Positions 51,152-62,020 of a stretch of DNA of 64,000 nucleotides are shown here, piece after piece (the first letter of the stretch is position 1; each line of letters starts with the position of its first letter). The notes below the pieces were generated by a model, which was given only the letters and a program-made list of their open reading frames with translations, was not told the DNA's origin and did no database searches. This DNA comes from DASZFV01 sp036494575 (GTDB lineage: Bacteria; Myxococcota_A; Polyangia; Fen-1088): NCBI GenBank assembly GCA_036494575.1, contig DASXOE010000048.1:1-64000 (forward strand), read 5' to 3'. The position numbers were made by a program, and so were the translations under genes.

Positions 51152-53089
51152 ATGGTGGACGAGTCAGAGGGGGCCAAGGGGGGGCCGGCGGTCGGGGGCG
51201 TCGCCAATCGACTCGAGCTGTTCTTCGATTTGTCGCCCGACCTGCTCTGCATCGCCGCGCTGGACGGATATTTCCGGCGCCTGAATCCGGCGTGGGAGCG
51301 CGTGCTCGGCTACCCGCTGGCCGAGATCTACGCCATGAGCTGGCTGGAGCTCGTTCACCCCGACGATCGGGCCCGTACGTTGTCGGACTTCGGGCGCGCC
51401 GACAAGTCGGGCACGATGTTCTTCGAGAACCGCTATCGCCACCGCGACGGCTCTTATCGTTGGCTCGAGTGGAGCGCCATCCAGGTCCCCGACGATCGCG
51501 GGTACTACGCGGTCGCGCGCGACGTCACCGAGCGGCGCGCCGAGCAGGAGCGCCTGCGCGCGAGCGAGGCGTACAAGATGGCCGTACACGAGGCTTCGAC
51601 GGATCCGATCGTGGCGCTCGACGGCCAGGGGCGCGTGCTGGACTTCAACGCGGCGGCCGAGCGCGCGTACGGCTACAGCGCTGGGCAGGTCGTGGGGACC
51701 TCCTTCGCCGAGTTCGCCGTCCCGCCCGACCGGCGCGCGGCCTTCGGGGCGGACCTCGTCCGCTTCGGCAAGGCCGAGGGGCGCATCGTCGAGTTCCGCG
51801 TCGAGCAGGTCGGCTTGCGCGCGGACGGTTCGCGCTTCCCCTTCGAGCTGACCGTGACGCGGCTCGAGGGCGGCCCGTCGGTCTACATGGCGTTCATCCG
51901 CGATGTCACCGACGCCAAGCGCGGCGAGGAAGAACGGCGCAGCCTCGAGGATCAAGTCCGCCAGGCGCAGAAGATGGAGGCCGTCGGGCGTCTCGCGGGC
52001 GGCGTCGCGCGGGACATCAATGAGCTCCTGGGAGCGATTGCCGGCTTCGCGGACGTCGCCGGCTCCGCCGCGCCCGCGGGCGGGCTCGCGCGGGAGCGGC
52101 TCGAGAAGATGAAGAGGGCCTCGGAGCGCGCCGTTAGCCTCGTCGATCGGCTGCTCGCCTTCGGCCGCCGCCAGTCGCTCGCGCCACGGGTCACCGACGT
52201 CAACGCCCTCATCCGCGAGCTCGAGCTCGTCGTGCGTGGCCTCATGCGCGACGACGTTTCGCTCCAGCTCGCGCTCGACGACCGCGTCGCGCGCGTCAAG
52301 GCCGATCCGACGCAGCTACAGCAAGCCCTCGTCAACCTCGTCGTCAACGCGCGGGAAGCCATGCCGGCGAAGGGCAGGCTGCGCCTCACGACGAGCAACG
52401 TCGACCTCGAGGCGGCAAATCTGCCTTCGGGCGTGGAGGCCAACGCCGGTCCGTACGTCCGCATCACCGTGGAGGACAATGGCCTGGGCATGAGCCGTGA
52501 CGTCGCGTCTCGGGCCTTCGAGCCCTTCTTCACGACCAAGGAGTCGACCGGGGCGTCGGGGCTCGGCCTGTCGACGGTGTACGGGATCATCGCTCAGAGC
52601 GGCGGCTTCGTCCGCGTCCAGTCGGCGCCCGGGCGGGGCACGATCGTGCAGGTGTTGCTGCCCGCCGTCGAAGAGCCGCGTGAGCGCGTGGCCGCGGCGG
52701 CCTCGGCATCATCGACCACGATCTTGCTCGTCGAGGACGAGGAGGCGGTGCGGCAGCTCGTGCGCCGTATCCTCGAGAGCCACGGCTACAAGGTGCTGCT
52801 CGCGCGCCACGGCGGCGAGGCCCTCGAGCTCATCCACCAGGTCGACCTGCCGATCCAGCTCCTCCTCACCGACGCGGTCATGCCCGTGTTGAGCGGACCC
52901 GAGCTGCTCCGGCGCGCCATCGCGCTGCGCCCCCAGATGAAGCTCGCCATCATGTCGGGCTACACGGATCGTCCGGCCGTCACGGGCGTGCCGTTCATCG
53001 GCAAGCCGTTCACGCCCGCCGAGCTCGAGCGGCGCGTGCGCGAAATCCTCGACGCGCCGCCGCTGGCGGCGCATCCATCGGCGAAATGA
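51152..53089 (+). CDS. PAS-PAS hybrid histidine kinase/response regulator lacking the phospho-acceptor His
   Basis: 645 residues, cytosolic. PAS 1 about 20-130 (LFFDLSPDLLCIAALDGYF), PAS 2 about 147-265 (STDPIVALDGQGRVLDF). Dimerisation region QAQKMEAVGRLAGGV followed by ARDINELLGAI, where relatives have AHDFNNLL. The acceptor His is Arg 287 (codon CGG, 52010-52012). ATPase domain about 375-510 intact (NLVVNAREAM, DNGLGMS, GASGLGLSTVYG). Receiver about 525-640 with LVEDEEA, LLLTDAVMP and IGKPFTP. It cannot autophosphorylate on the usual His and may work as a phosphatase, as a partner in heterodimers or by allosteric output. It overlaps the cupin gene by 4 bp. Confidence 0.9.
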   Translation: MVDESEGAKGGPAVGGVANRLELFFDLSPDLLCIAALDGYFRRLNPAWERVLGYPLAEIYAMSWLELVHPDDRARTLSDFGRADKSGTMFFENRYRHRDGSYRWLEWSAIQVPDDRGYYAVARDVTERRAEQERLRASEAYKMAVHEASTDPIVALDGQGRVLDFNAAAERAYGYSAGQVVGTSFAEFAVPPDRRAAFGADLVRFGKAEGRIVEFRVEQVGLRADGSRFPFELTVTRLEGGPSVYMAFIRDVTDAKRGEEERRSLEDQVRQAQKMEAVGRLAGGVARDINELLGAIAGFADVAGSAAPAGGLARERLEKMKRASERAVSLVDRLLAFGRRQSLAPRVTDVNALIRELELVVRGLMRDDVSLQLALDDRVARVKADPTQLQQALVNLVVNAREAMPAKGRLRLTTSNVDLEAANLPSGVEANAGPYVRITVEDNGLGMSRDVASRAFEPFFTTKESTGASGLGLSTVYGIIAQSGGFVRVQSAPGRGTIVQVLLPAVEEPRERVAAAASASSTTILLVEDEEAVRQLVRRILESHGYKVLLARHGGEALELIHQVDLPIQLLLTDAVMPVLSGPELLRRAIALRPQMKLAIMSGYTDRPAVTGVPFIGKPFTPAELERRVREILDAPPLAAHPSAK

Positions 53090-53604
53090 CCGAAGGGCCT
53101 TCCACGGAGCCGGCGCGGGCGCGCGAGCTCATCGCACGGCTCGGCCTCGCGCCCCATCCGGAGCGCGGCTACTACGTCGAGACCTACCGTTCGCCGCTCG
53201 TGCTCGCAGGCTTGCCACACGGCGCGCCGCGAGCCGCGAGCACGGCGATCTATTTCCTGGTGACGCGGACGGAGCCGACGACGTTCCTCCACCGGCTGCG
53301 CTCCGACGAGGTCTTTCACCTGTACGAGGGTGGCCCGCTCGACGTGCTGCTCCTACGCGACGGCAGCGCTGGTGAGGTGGCCCGCCTCGGACGGGACGTC
53401 GCGGCGGGCGAGCGGCCGCAGCTCGTCATCCCGGCGGGCACGTGGTTCGCCGTGGAGCTCGCAGCGGAGGCGCCGCACTGTCTCTTCGGCTGCACGGTCG
53501 CGCCGGGCTTCGACTTCGCCGACTTCGAGCTCGCCCGCGGGCCCGAGCTCGCGGCGCGCTTTCCGGCTCACGCCGCGCGCATCGCGCGCATGGCGCGGCC
53601 GTAG
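53086..53604 (+). CDS. Cupin-fold DUF985 protein
   Basis: 172 residues. Cupin family DUF985 hallmarks are ARLGLAPHPERGYYVETYRS, STAIYFLVT, FLHRLRSDEVFHLYEGGPLD, IPAGTWFAVE and FGCTVAPGFDFADFEL. Its start (ATGA) overlaps the sensor gene. Relatives are sugar-binding or epimerase-like cupins of unproven activity. No partner enzyme is adjacent. Confidence 0.88.
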   Translation: MTEGPSTEPARARELIARLGLAPHPERGYYVETYRSPLVLAGLPHGAPRAASTAIYFLVTRTEPTTFLHRLRSDEVFHLYEGGPLDVLLLRDGSAGEVARLGRDVAAGERPQLVIPAGTWFAVELAAEAPHCLFGCTVAPGFDFADFELARGPELAARFPAHAARIARMARP

Positions 53605-53622
53605 CCGTGACAGCCCCGGCCC

Positions 53623-54393
53623 TCAGTCGCGCCGGCGACCGCCGAAGATCCGAAGCAGCATGAGGAAGAGGTTGATGAAATCGAGGTACAGCATGAGGGC
53701 GCCCCGGAGCGCGGCCTTGCGGCCCTGGTCACCCGAGACGTCCGTCATGGCGGCGAGCTGCTTGAGCTTGGCCGTGTCGTAGGCGGCGAGGCCCGTGAAG
53801 ACGATCACGCCCATGAAGGTCGTCAGCCAGTAAATGGCGGGGCTGCCCAGGAAGAGGTTCACGATCGACGCCAGCACGAGGCCGATGAGGCCCATGAAGA
53901 GGAAGCTGCCCATCCCGTCGAGGTTGCGCTTCGTGAGGTACCCGTAGGCGGACAGGCCCGCGAAGGCGCCAGCCGTCACGAAGAACGTGCCCGCGATCGA
54001 GGCGCGCGTGTAGACGAGGAAGATCGTCGAGAACGTCACGCCGGACAGCGCCGCGTAGGCGAAGAACATGAAAGCCGCCGTGCCGGCGCTCACGCGCGAG
54101 AGCAGCCCCGTGAAGGCGATCACCATGACGAGCTGCGCGATGACCAGCAGCATCATCACGCCGCGGTTCATCACGAAAAGCTCGAGCGCGGCCGGGCTAG
54201 AGGCGACGAGCAGGGCCACGACGCCGGTGACGGCCAAACCCAGCGCCATGATTTGATAGACGCGCCTCAGAAAGCCGTTCGCGACCTCCGCCGAGACATT
54301 CGCGCCGCCGGCCGTGGTGCCCCCGAAGGCGCCGAAGCCGCTCCCGACGTTCACCCGTTCGCTATCTCTCGCGATCCACGCCATGAGCTTCAT
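53623..54393 (-). CDS. Bax inhibitor-1/YccA family membrane protein
   Basis: 256 residues with seven predicted transmembrane helices and the family blocks FLRRVYQIMALGLAVTG, AYAALSGVTFSTIFLVYT, GFTGLAAYDTAKLKQ with its helix-7 Asp, and DFINLFLMLLRIFGGRRRD at the C-terminus. Relatives conduct or leak protons/calcium in a pH-dependent way. Convergent with the cupin gene and divergent from the carbonic anhydrase gene. Confidence 0.93.
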   Translation of the reverse strand: MKLMAWIARDSERVNVGSGFGAFGGTTAGGANVSAEVANGFLRRVYQIMALGLAVTGVVALLVASSPAALELFVMNRGVMMLLVIAQLVMVIAFTGLLSRVSAGTAAFMFFAYAALSGVTFSTIFLVYTRASIAGTFFVTAGAFAGLSAYGYLTKRNLDGMGSFLFMGLIGLVLASIVNLFLGSPAIYWLTTFMGVIVFTGLAAYDTAKLKQLAAMTDVSGDQGRKAALRGALMLYLDFINLFLMLLRIFGGRRRD

Positions 54394-54518
54394 CTAGCAC
54401 GGCGCCGCGCCTCGCGCACGCGGCCCGCCGTCGCGTGAGTGCCTGATTTTCATGGGGCAAACCCGCGGCCGCACCGGGTTTCGGGGGTGCGGTCTTCATC
54501 CTCGGAGATCGGGCGCGT

Positions 54519-55184
54519 ATGGTAACGTCGGCGGCCGTTTTGATGACGGCTCGCATGATCTCCGCGCAGGAAGCACTGCAACGTCTCCAGGAAGGGAACA
54601 TCCGCTTCACGCTCGACGTGCGTGGGCCGGATGCCTTCCTGAACCAGAGCCGGCGCGAGGAGCTCAAGAACAACCAGGAGCCCTTCGCGATCATCCTCGG
54701 CTGCGCCGACTCGCGCGTCCCCGCGGAGATCGTCTTCGACCAGGGGTTGGGCGATCTGTTCGTCATCCGCATCGCCGGGAACATCGTGGCGCCCTCCGGC
54801 ATCGGCAGCGTCGAGTTCGCGGCGTCGCGCTTCGGCACCCGCCTCGTCGTCGTGCTCGGGCACTCGCGCTGCGGCGCCATCCTCGCGACGCTCGAGGAGC
54901 TGCGCCGCCCCACGGAGAACCAGTCGCGCAACCTGCGCTCGATCGTCGATCGCGTGCGGCCGTCGGTCGAGGGCCTGCTCGCCGCCGACCCGCGGCCTGA
55001 CCTCGACGCCGTCGTCAAGGAGGCCGTGCGCGCCAACATCCGCGCGTCGGTACGGAACCTGCGCAAGGGCTCTGAGATCCTCGAGCAGCTCGTCCAGGAC
55101 GGCAGCCTCACGATCGTGGGCGCCGAGTACTCGCTAGAGACCGGCGTCGTCGAGTTCCTCGACGGCGCCCTCGAAGCGAGCTGA
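54519..55184 (+). CDS. Beta-class carbonic anhydrase
   Basis: 221 residues from ATG 54519 (ATG 54555 also possible, giving 209). Zinc ligands Cys 62 and Asp 64 in ILGCADSR, His 115 and Cys 118 in VLGHSRCGA; Arg of the Asp-Arg dyad also present. GNIRF near the start and IRIAGNIVAPSG are family blocks. Interconverts CO2 and bicarbonate in the cytosol. Convergent with the glycosidase gene (no gap). Confidence 0.94.
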   Translation: MVTSAAVLMTARMISAQEALQRLQEGNIRFTLDVRGPDAFLNQSRREELKNNQEPFAIILGCADSRVPAEIVFDQGLGDLFVIRIAGNIVAPSGIGSVEFAASRFGTRLVVVLGHSRCGAILATLEELRRPTENQSRNLRSIVDRVRPSVEGLLAADPRPDLDAVVKEAVRANIRASVRNLRKGSEILEQLVQDGSLTIVGAEYSLETGVVEFLDGALEAS

Positions 55185-56627
55185 TCAGCGCGGCGTTCCG
55201 AGCGCGCGCGCCGCTTCGCGGAACGTCTCGACGGCGGGCGTCGGGCGGCGCGTCAGCGCGGGGTCGTGCGCGAAGTCGATCGTGAAGAGTCCGAAGCGGC
55301 CCTCGTACCCGTGCGACCACTCGAAGTTGTCGATGAGCGACCAATGAAGGTAGCCGATGACGTTCACGCCCTCGCGGCGCGCGCGATCCATGGCGTAGAT
55401 GTGGGCGCGCAGGAAGTCGGGGCGGCGGTCACCCCGCGCGTCGGCGACGCCGTTCTCGGTCACGAAGAGGGGCCAGGGTGACGCCCCGTAGCGTTTGAGC
55501 ACGCGGTAGAGGCCCTCGGGATAGATCTCCCAACCCATGTCGCTCGTGGGGCGGTCCGGCGCCGTCGTGGGCTCGTAGCGCTTGGCGCCGAAGAGGTGGC
55601 CCACGGTGAGCTCGTGCGTGTAGTAGTTGATGCCCAGAAAATCGAAGCTCCCGGCGAGCGCCGGAAAGGGCTCGTCGATCTCGAGCACGCGCGGCAGCTT
55701 GGCGTGCACGCGCCCGCGCGCGACGGCGTCGAGGAATTGCTGGTTGTAGAAGTCGTCGGCGACGTTCGCGGCGAGGTGATCGATCGGGTTCCACGAGCGC
55801 GGGTCGAAGACGCGCACGTTGTGGGCGATGCCGATGCGGGTCGCGTGGCCGTCGCCGTCGGCGTCGAGGCGATCATTCGCGCGCAGCGCCTCGGCCATCA
55901 AGCCGTGCGCCCGCTCGAACGCCGCGAGGGCGCGCACGGCGCGCGCCGGGTCTTTCGCGCCCGGCGGCCACTGGCCCGCGAGGTAGCCCTTCGCGACGTA
56001 GACGTTGGGCTCGTTGAGCGTGATCCACCAGTCGACGAGATCGCCGAAGGCCGCGCCCGCGCGCCCCGCGAACGCGGCGAGCGCCGCCGGCGCGCCCGGC
56101 CAGTCCCAGCCGCCGCGCGCCGCGACCCAGGGCGGCAGCGTGAAGTGGTAGAGCGTGACCATCGGCTCGACGTGCGCGGCGCGCAATGCGACGAACATCT
56201 CGCGGTAGCGGGCGGCGGCCGCGGCGTCCCACGCGCCCTCCGTCGGCTCGAGCCTGCTCCACTCGACGCCGAGGCGGTACATGTTCGCGCCGAGCTGCCC
56301 GAGCGCCGCGACGTCGTCACGCCAGAGGTTCCACGAGTCGGCGGCGCGCGCCGCGCTCGCTCGGCCCGCGACGTGGGGCGTCCCGTCGGGGTAATGGCCC
56401 GGCTCCCACGTCGTCCAGTCGGTGCGCGCGCCCCCTTCAATCTGGTACGCCGACGTCGCGACGCCCAGGAAGAAGCCGCGCGGCGCGCCCTCGAGCATGC
56501 GGTGCGCCGCAATCTCGGCGGGCGAAAACGCGAGCGGCCCGTCGCACGCCGCCGCCAATGCCGCGAGCAGGGCGGCCGCGAGGCTGCCCGCGAGCCCGCG
56601 GTCGCTCCTCCCTGGATGTCGGCCCAT
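55185..56627 (-). CDS. GH1 beta-glycosidase, exported lipoprotein
   Basis: 480 residues from ATG 56627. The N-terminus is a signal peptide ending in ALAAAC (Cys 28), unusual because GH1 enzymes are mostly cytosolic. GH1 body: GFFLGVATSAYQIEG, WRDDVAALGQLGANMYRLGV, acid/base Glu in WWITLNEPNVY (about 203), LGINYYT, nucleophile Glu in PLFVTENGVAD (about 388), and GYLHWSLIDNFEWSHGYEGR. Both catalytic Glu residues are present. Expected to hydrolyse beta-linked gluco- or galacto-oligosaccharides in the envelope. Its start lies 62 bp from the divergent gene. Confidence 0.94.
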   Translation of the reverse strand: MGRHPGRSDRGLAGSLAAALLAALAAACDGPLAFSPAEIAAHRMLEGAPRGFFLGVATSAYQIEGGARTDWTTWEPGHYPDGTPHVAGRASAARAADSWNLWRDDVAALGQLGANMYRLGVEWSRLEPTEGAWDAAAAARYREMFVALRAAHVEPMVTLYHFTLPPWVAARGGWDWPGAPAALAAFAGRAGAAFGDLVDWWITLNEPNVYVAKGYLAGQWPPGAKDPARAVRALAAFERAHGLMAEALRANDRLDADGDGHATRIGIAHNVRVFDPRSWNPIDHLAANVADDFYNQQFLDAVARGRVHAKLPRVLEIDEPFPALAGSFDFLGINYYTHELTVGHLFGAKRYEPTTAPDRPTSDMGWEIYPEGLYRVLKRYGASPWPLFVTENGVADARGDRRPDFLRAHIYAMDRARREGVNVIGYLHWSLIDNFEWSHGYEGRFGLFTIDFAHDPALTRRPTPAVETFREAARALGTPR

Positions 56628-56689
56628 GAACGCGTCGATGATACGCGCCAACTGGAACCTCGGCAGGGCTCGCGGTAAGACAACCCACC

Positions 56690-57307
56690 ATGGCGACCAC
56701 CGCGTCCCCGAGCTCACCCGCGCCGCGGCGCCGGTCGATCATCCGGCGCTTCTGGGGCTTCATCATGTTCCTGCTGGCCTTCGGCGCCGCGGGGCTGGCC
56801 GCCTACACCTTCTTGCAGCTCCAGCAGGAAAGGAACGAGCGCGCGCTGCTCGAGAAGAAGATCGCCGACTGGGACCCGAAGTTCGACGCGTTCAAGAACG
56901 CCGTGCGCGACATCGATCGTCACCTGTCGTCGGTCGTCTTCCAGGAGATCGACCTGCCGGGCGCGGGTTGGCAGCCCATCGCGGGCGGGTTCTACGTCAT
57001 CGATCTCGCGGTCACGCCGCACGGCAAGGGCGTCAACGTCCTCGGTAAGGTCATCAACCCGACGTCCGTGACCCACGAAGGCGCGCAGCTCTCCATCAAG
57101 ATCGGCGCGCACAAGGCAACCTTCACGCTCCCGCGCGTGCCGCCCGCCGTCGCGCAGCCCTTCGAGGTCACGCTGCCGGATGTGCCTCCCGCCGACGCGC
57201 GGCGCGCCTACTTCGCGCTCGACAGCTCGACGATCTCCTTCTCGAGCTCGACGACGCGCAAGGGCCCCGGCGCCGGCCCCGTCGACACCGACAAGCTACT
57301 CAAGTAG
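56690..57307 (+). CDS. Single-pass membrane protein of unknown function
   Basis: 205 residues. Basic N-terminus (RRRSIIRRF), one transmembrane helix (WGFIMFLLAFGAAGLAAYTF), a coiled-coil-like stretch (LQLQQERNERALLEKKIADW), then a beta-sandwich-like domain (GGFYVIDLAVTPHGKGVNVL, GKVINPTSVTHEGAQLSIKI). No family recognised. Convergent with maeB. Confidence 0.75.
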   Translation: MATTASPSSPAPRRRSIIRRFWGFIMFLLAFGAAGLAAYTFLQLQQERNERALLEKKIADWDPKFDAFKNAVRDIDRHLSSVVFQEIDLPGAGWQPIAGGFYVIDLAVTPHGKGVNVLGKVINPTSVTHEGAQLSIKIGAHKATFTLPRVPPAVAQPFEVTLPDVPPADARRAYFALDSSTISFSSSTTRKGPGAGPVDTDKLLK

Positions 57308-57336
57308 GACCGTCGACCTTCAGCGAGATCGTTGGC

Positions 57337-59577
<2,241 letters not shown>

Positions 59578-59621
59578 GCGCCGATGGTACCAGGCCCGCG
59601 CGCCCGAGCGGGCTCCTCAGC

Positions 59622-61253
59622 TCAATCGGCGCAGACGATGACCTGGCCGCAGGAGCTCTCGCCCGCCGCGACGATGCCGCCCGAGGGCGACCAGGCGACC
59701 GACACGGGCGTGAACATGGGCACCTTGGACACTCGGTTCTTGCGCGTCGCCGCGTCCCAGATGCCGACCTTCCATTCGTCCATCGGATCGCCCGCCGAGA
59801 TCGCCAGGTATTTCCCGTCGGGCGAGAACTTGACCGCCTTGATGCTCTCGGCCGCGCCCGCCGTGTCGGGCACGGTGATCGGCGTCCCCGACGGCGCGCC
59901 GTTCGCGGGCGGGGGGATGGTCCAGAAGCTCACGACGCCGTCGATGCCGCCGGCGACCAGGTTCTTTCCGTCGGGCGAGAACGACATGCCGTAGACGCCC
60001 AACATGTCGGCCGAGACCGTGATGATCGTGGGCGTCGTATGGCCTGGTACGACGTTCGCGATGTTGCCCATGCCATCGTCGAAGCCGACGGCCAGCCACT
60101 GCTCGTTGGCCGACATGACGGGCGAGAGCGCGAGCGTGAAGCCGGCCGAGCCCGTCTGGACCGACGACGCCGCCGCGGGGCCCGCGCCGATGTCGTGGCG
60201 GCTCAAGAGGCCGCTGTAGTCGACGGACCACAGGTGCAGGCTGTCGGAGGTGAACGCCAAGGCCTCGATGTCGTCGCCGTGGCCGGCGAGGTTCGTGATG
60301 CGCTCGAACGTCGTCGCGTCGAGCAGCTGGAGCTGGCCCCCGTTGGAGCCGACCGCGAGGAGCTTGCCGTCGGGGGAGAAGGCGACGTACCCCTGACCGG
60401 CGGATTGCACGACGTGCCCCTCGGGCGCGGGCACGTTCCCGGTCATCTTCCAGATCTTGACGCGGCCGTCGTCGCCGGCCGTGGTCAGCAGACTGCCGTT
60501 CGCCGAGAAAACGACGTCCCAAACGTGGACGGTGGAGTCTCCGCACGGGGCCGCCTCGATGTGGCTGTACTCGGTGCACTTCGCGAGGCTCGGCGGCGAG
60601 ACGATCTGGATCGCGCCCCCGGCTCCGGTCACGCCGGCAGCGCCCGACATGCCGGCGGCGCCGGCGGCTCCGGTCATGCCGGCGGCTCCGGTCATGCCGG
60701 CGGCGCCGGTCATGCCCGCAGCGCCAGTCATCCCGGTGGCGCCCGACGTGCCGGCGGTGCCCGACGCGCCCGCGGCGCCCGAGATGCCCGCGGCGCCTGT
60801 CGCGCCTGCCGTCCCCGCCGCGCCTGCGGCGCCATTTGCCCCCGCGGTCCCCGTCGCGCTCGCGCAATCCTTCGCGGGCTTGAGCCCGATCGAGGCGTTC
60901 GCGGTTGCCCCCGCCGCGCCGATCATCGCCTGGCCCGTTCCGCGAACGCACGTCGACGCCGCCGCGTTGGTGGCCGCCGCGTGGAGCACGACCATTCCCG
61001 TGAGGTCCGACGACACGTAGACACCGAAGACGACGGACTGGCTCGAAAGGCCGCTCGTGAGCGCGAACACCTTGGCGCCGTCCGTCGCGGCCTCGATCGT
61101 CAAGGTCTCCAGCGTGGGATCGTCCGGGGTCGCCGTGACGGAGACCAAGATGAGCGACTCCTTCTTGCCGCAGCTCTGCGCGCCGAGGGCCGCCAATGCG
61201 AGGACGGCCAGGCCGAGCAAGGTTCGCTTTCCACGCACCGCGAGCGCCGTCAT
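59622..61253 (-). CDS. WD40-like beta-propeller lipoprotein, cassette copy 1
   Basis: 543 residues. Signal peptide with lipobox ALGAQSC (Cys 25). A first domain (about 30-145, LILVSVTATPDDPTLETLTI) is followed by Gly-Ala-Ala-Gly-Met-Thr repeats (about 150-215) and a WD40-type propeller: VWDVVFSANGSLLTTAGDDG, RVKIWKMTGN, GQGYVAFSPDGKLLAVGSNG, VYGMSFSPDGKNLVAGGIDG, SVAWSPSGGIVAAGES, ending CGQVIVCAD. Start overlaps the stop of the TPR gene (ATGA). Closely matched by the gene at 62021-63682. Probably a protein-binding scaffold in the envelope. Confidence 0.82.
   Translation of the reverse strand: MTALAVRGKRTLLGLAVLALAALGAQSCGKKESLILVSVTATPDDPTLETLTIEAATDGAKVFALTSGLSSQSVVFGVYVSSDLTGMVVLHAAATNAAASTCVRGTGQAMIGAAGATANASIGLKPAKDCASATGTAGANGAAGAAGTAGATGAAGISGAAGASGTAGTSGATGMTGAAGMTGAAGMTGAAGMTGAAGAAGMSGAAGVTGAGGAIQIVSPPSLAKCTEYSHIEAAPCGDSTVHVWDVVFSANGSLLTTAGDDGRVKIWKMTGNVPAPEGHVVQSAGQGYVAFSPDGKLLAVGSNGGQLQLLDATTFERITNLAGHGDDIEALAFTSDSLHLWSVDYSGLLSRHDIGAGPAAASSVQTGSAGFTLALSPVMSANEQWLAVGFDDGMGNIANVVPGHTTPTIITVSADMLGVYGMSFSPDGKNLVAGGIDGVVSFWTIPPPANGAPSGTPITVPDTAGAAESIKAVKFSPDGKYLAISAGDPMDEWKVGIWDAATRKNRVSKVPMFTPVSVAWSPSGGIVAAGESSCGQVIVCAD
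60651..60735 (-). repeat. 18-bp tandem repeats in WD40-like lipoprotein gene
   Basis: Repeating 18-bp units encode GAAGMT hexapeptides (about four to five copies with drift), forming the spacer between N-terminal domain and propeller. Confidence 0.75.
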
Positions 61254-61909
61254 TCGCACACCACTCCCATGGGGCAGGACGGCCTTGTCGCCCCCCCCGT
61301 CGCGATCACCGCGCCGACGACGGCACCGGCCGCGACGACGCCAACGATGCCCCAGAACCACCACCGCGTGTAGAAGGGGTGGTCGGCCGCGTCCAGCGGG
61401 GGCGGCGACGTTCGCGCGAGCGCGACCGCGGGCTGATTCACCGTTGGTGGCGGCGCCGCCGGCAGCGCCCTCGGCGGAGGCGTCAGCGGCGCGACGGGGG
61501 CGGGCGCCGCCGCGTGCTCTTGCTCGACGCTCAGGGCCTCCATCTCCGCGATGTAACCTTCGATCTCGGCGCGCTCGTCGGGCGAGATCTTGTCCTTGCC
61601 GGACTTCGTCTTCGCCAGGTAATCCTGGAATGCGTCGATGGCTTGCCGGGGCTCGCGCATCTTCTGGCGACAGCGCCCGATGTTGCGCAGGTAGGCCGGG
61701 TGCAGCGTCTCGGCGTACAGCTTCGCGAAGGCCTCCAGCGCTTCGTCGTAGCGGCCCGCGGCGAACGACTCGCGCGCCTTCATTTCGAGCTCGTTGCGGT
61801 GGTGCTCGGCGTACGCCGGACGCGTCATGGCCACCGCCGACACCGTCACCCAGAGGAGGACCATGCCCACAACGCCCGTCCGCCCCGTTCTCTTCAGCAA
61901 GCCCGACAT
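61250..61909 (-). CDS. TPR-like membrane protein, cassette copy 1
   Basis: 219 residues. Signal-like helix (VGMVLLWVTVSAVAM), then tetratricopeptide-type helices (ARESFAAGRYDEALEAFAKL, YLRNIGRCRQKMREPRQAID, AFQDYLAK), a Pro/Ala linker, and a transmembrane helix after HPFYTRWWFWGIVGVV, ending in a short tail. The C-terminal FYTRWWFW segment recurs in its paralogue at the right window edge. Co-translated with the WD40-like gene. Confidence 0.78.
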   Translation of the reverse strand: MSGLLKRTGRTGVVGMVLLWVTVSAVAMTRPAYAEHHRNELEMKARESFAAGRYDEALEAFAKLYAETLHPAYLRNIGRCRQKMREPRQAIDAFQDYLAKTKSGKDKISPDERAEIEGYIAEMEALSVEQEHAAAPAPVAPLTPPPRALPAAPPPTVNQPAVALARTSPPPLDAADHPFYTRWWFWGIVGVVAAGAVVGAVIATGGATRPSCPMGVVCE

Positions 61910-62020
61910 GCCACGAAAACCAGTAAAGCCTCAGGCGAAGCACGAGTCAAAGGCGCCGCGGCGATGTGACGCACCCGCCGGCAGCGGCCGTCCTCGACTG
62001 TCGCTCGCGGGGCCTCCCGC

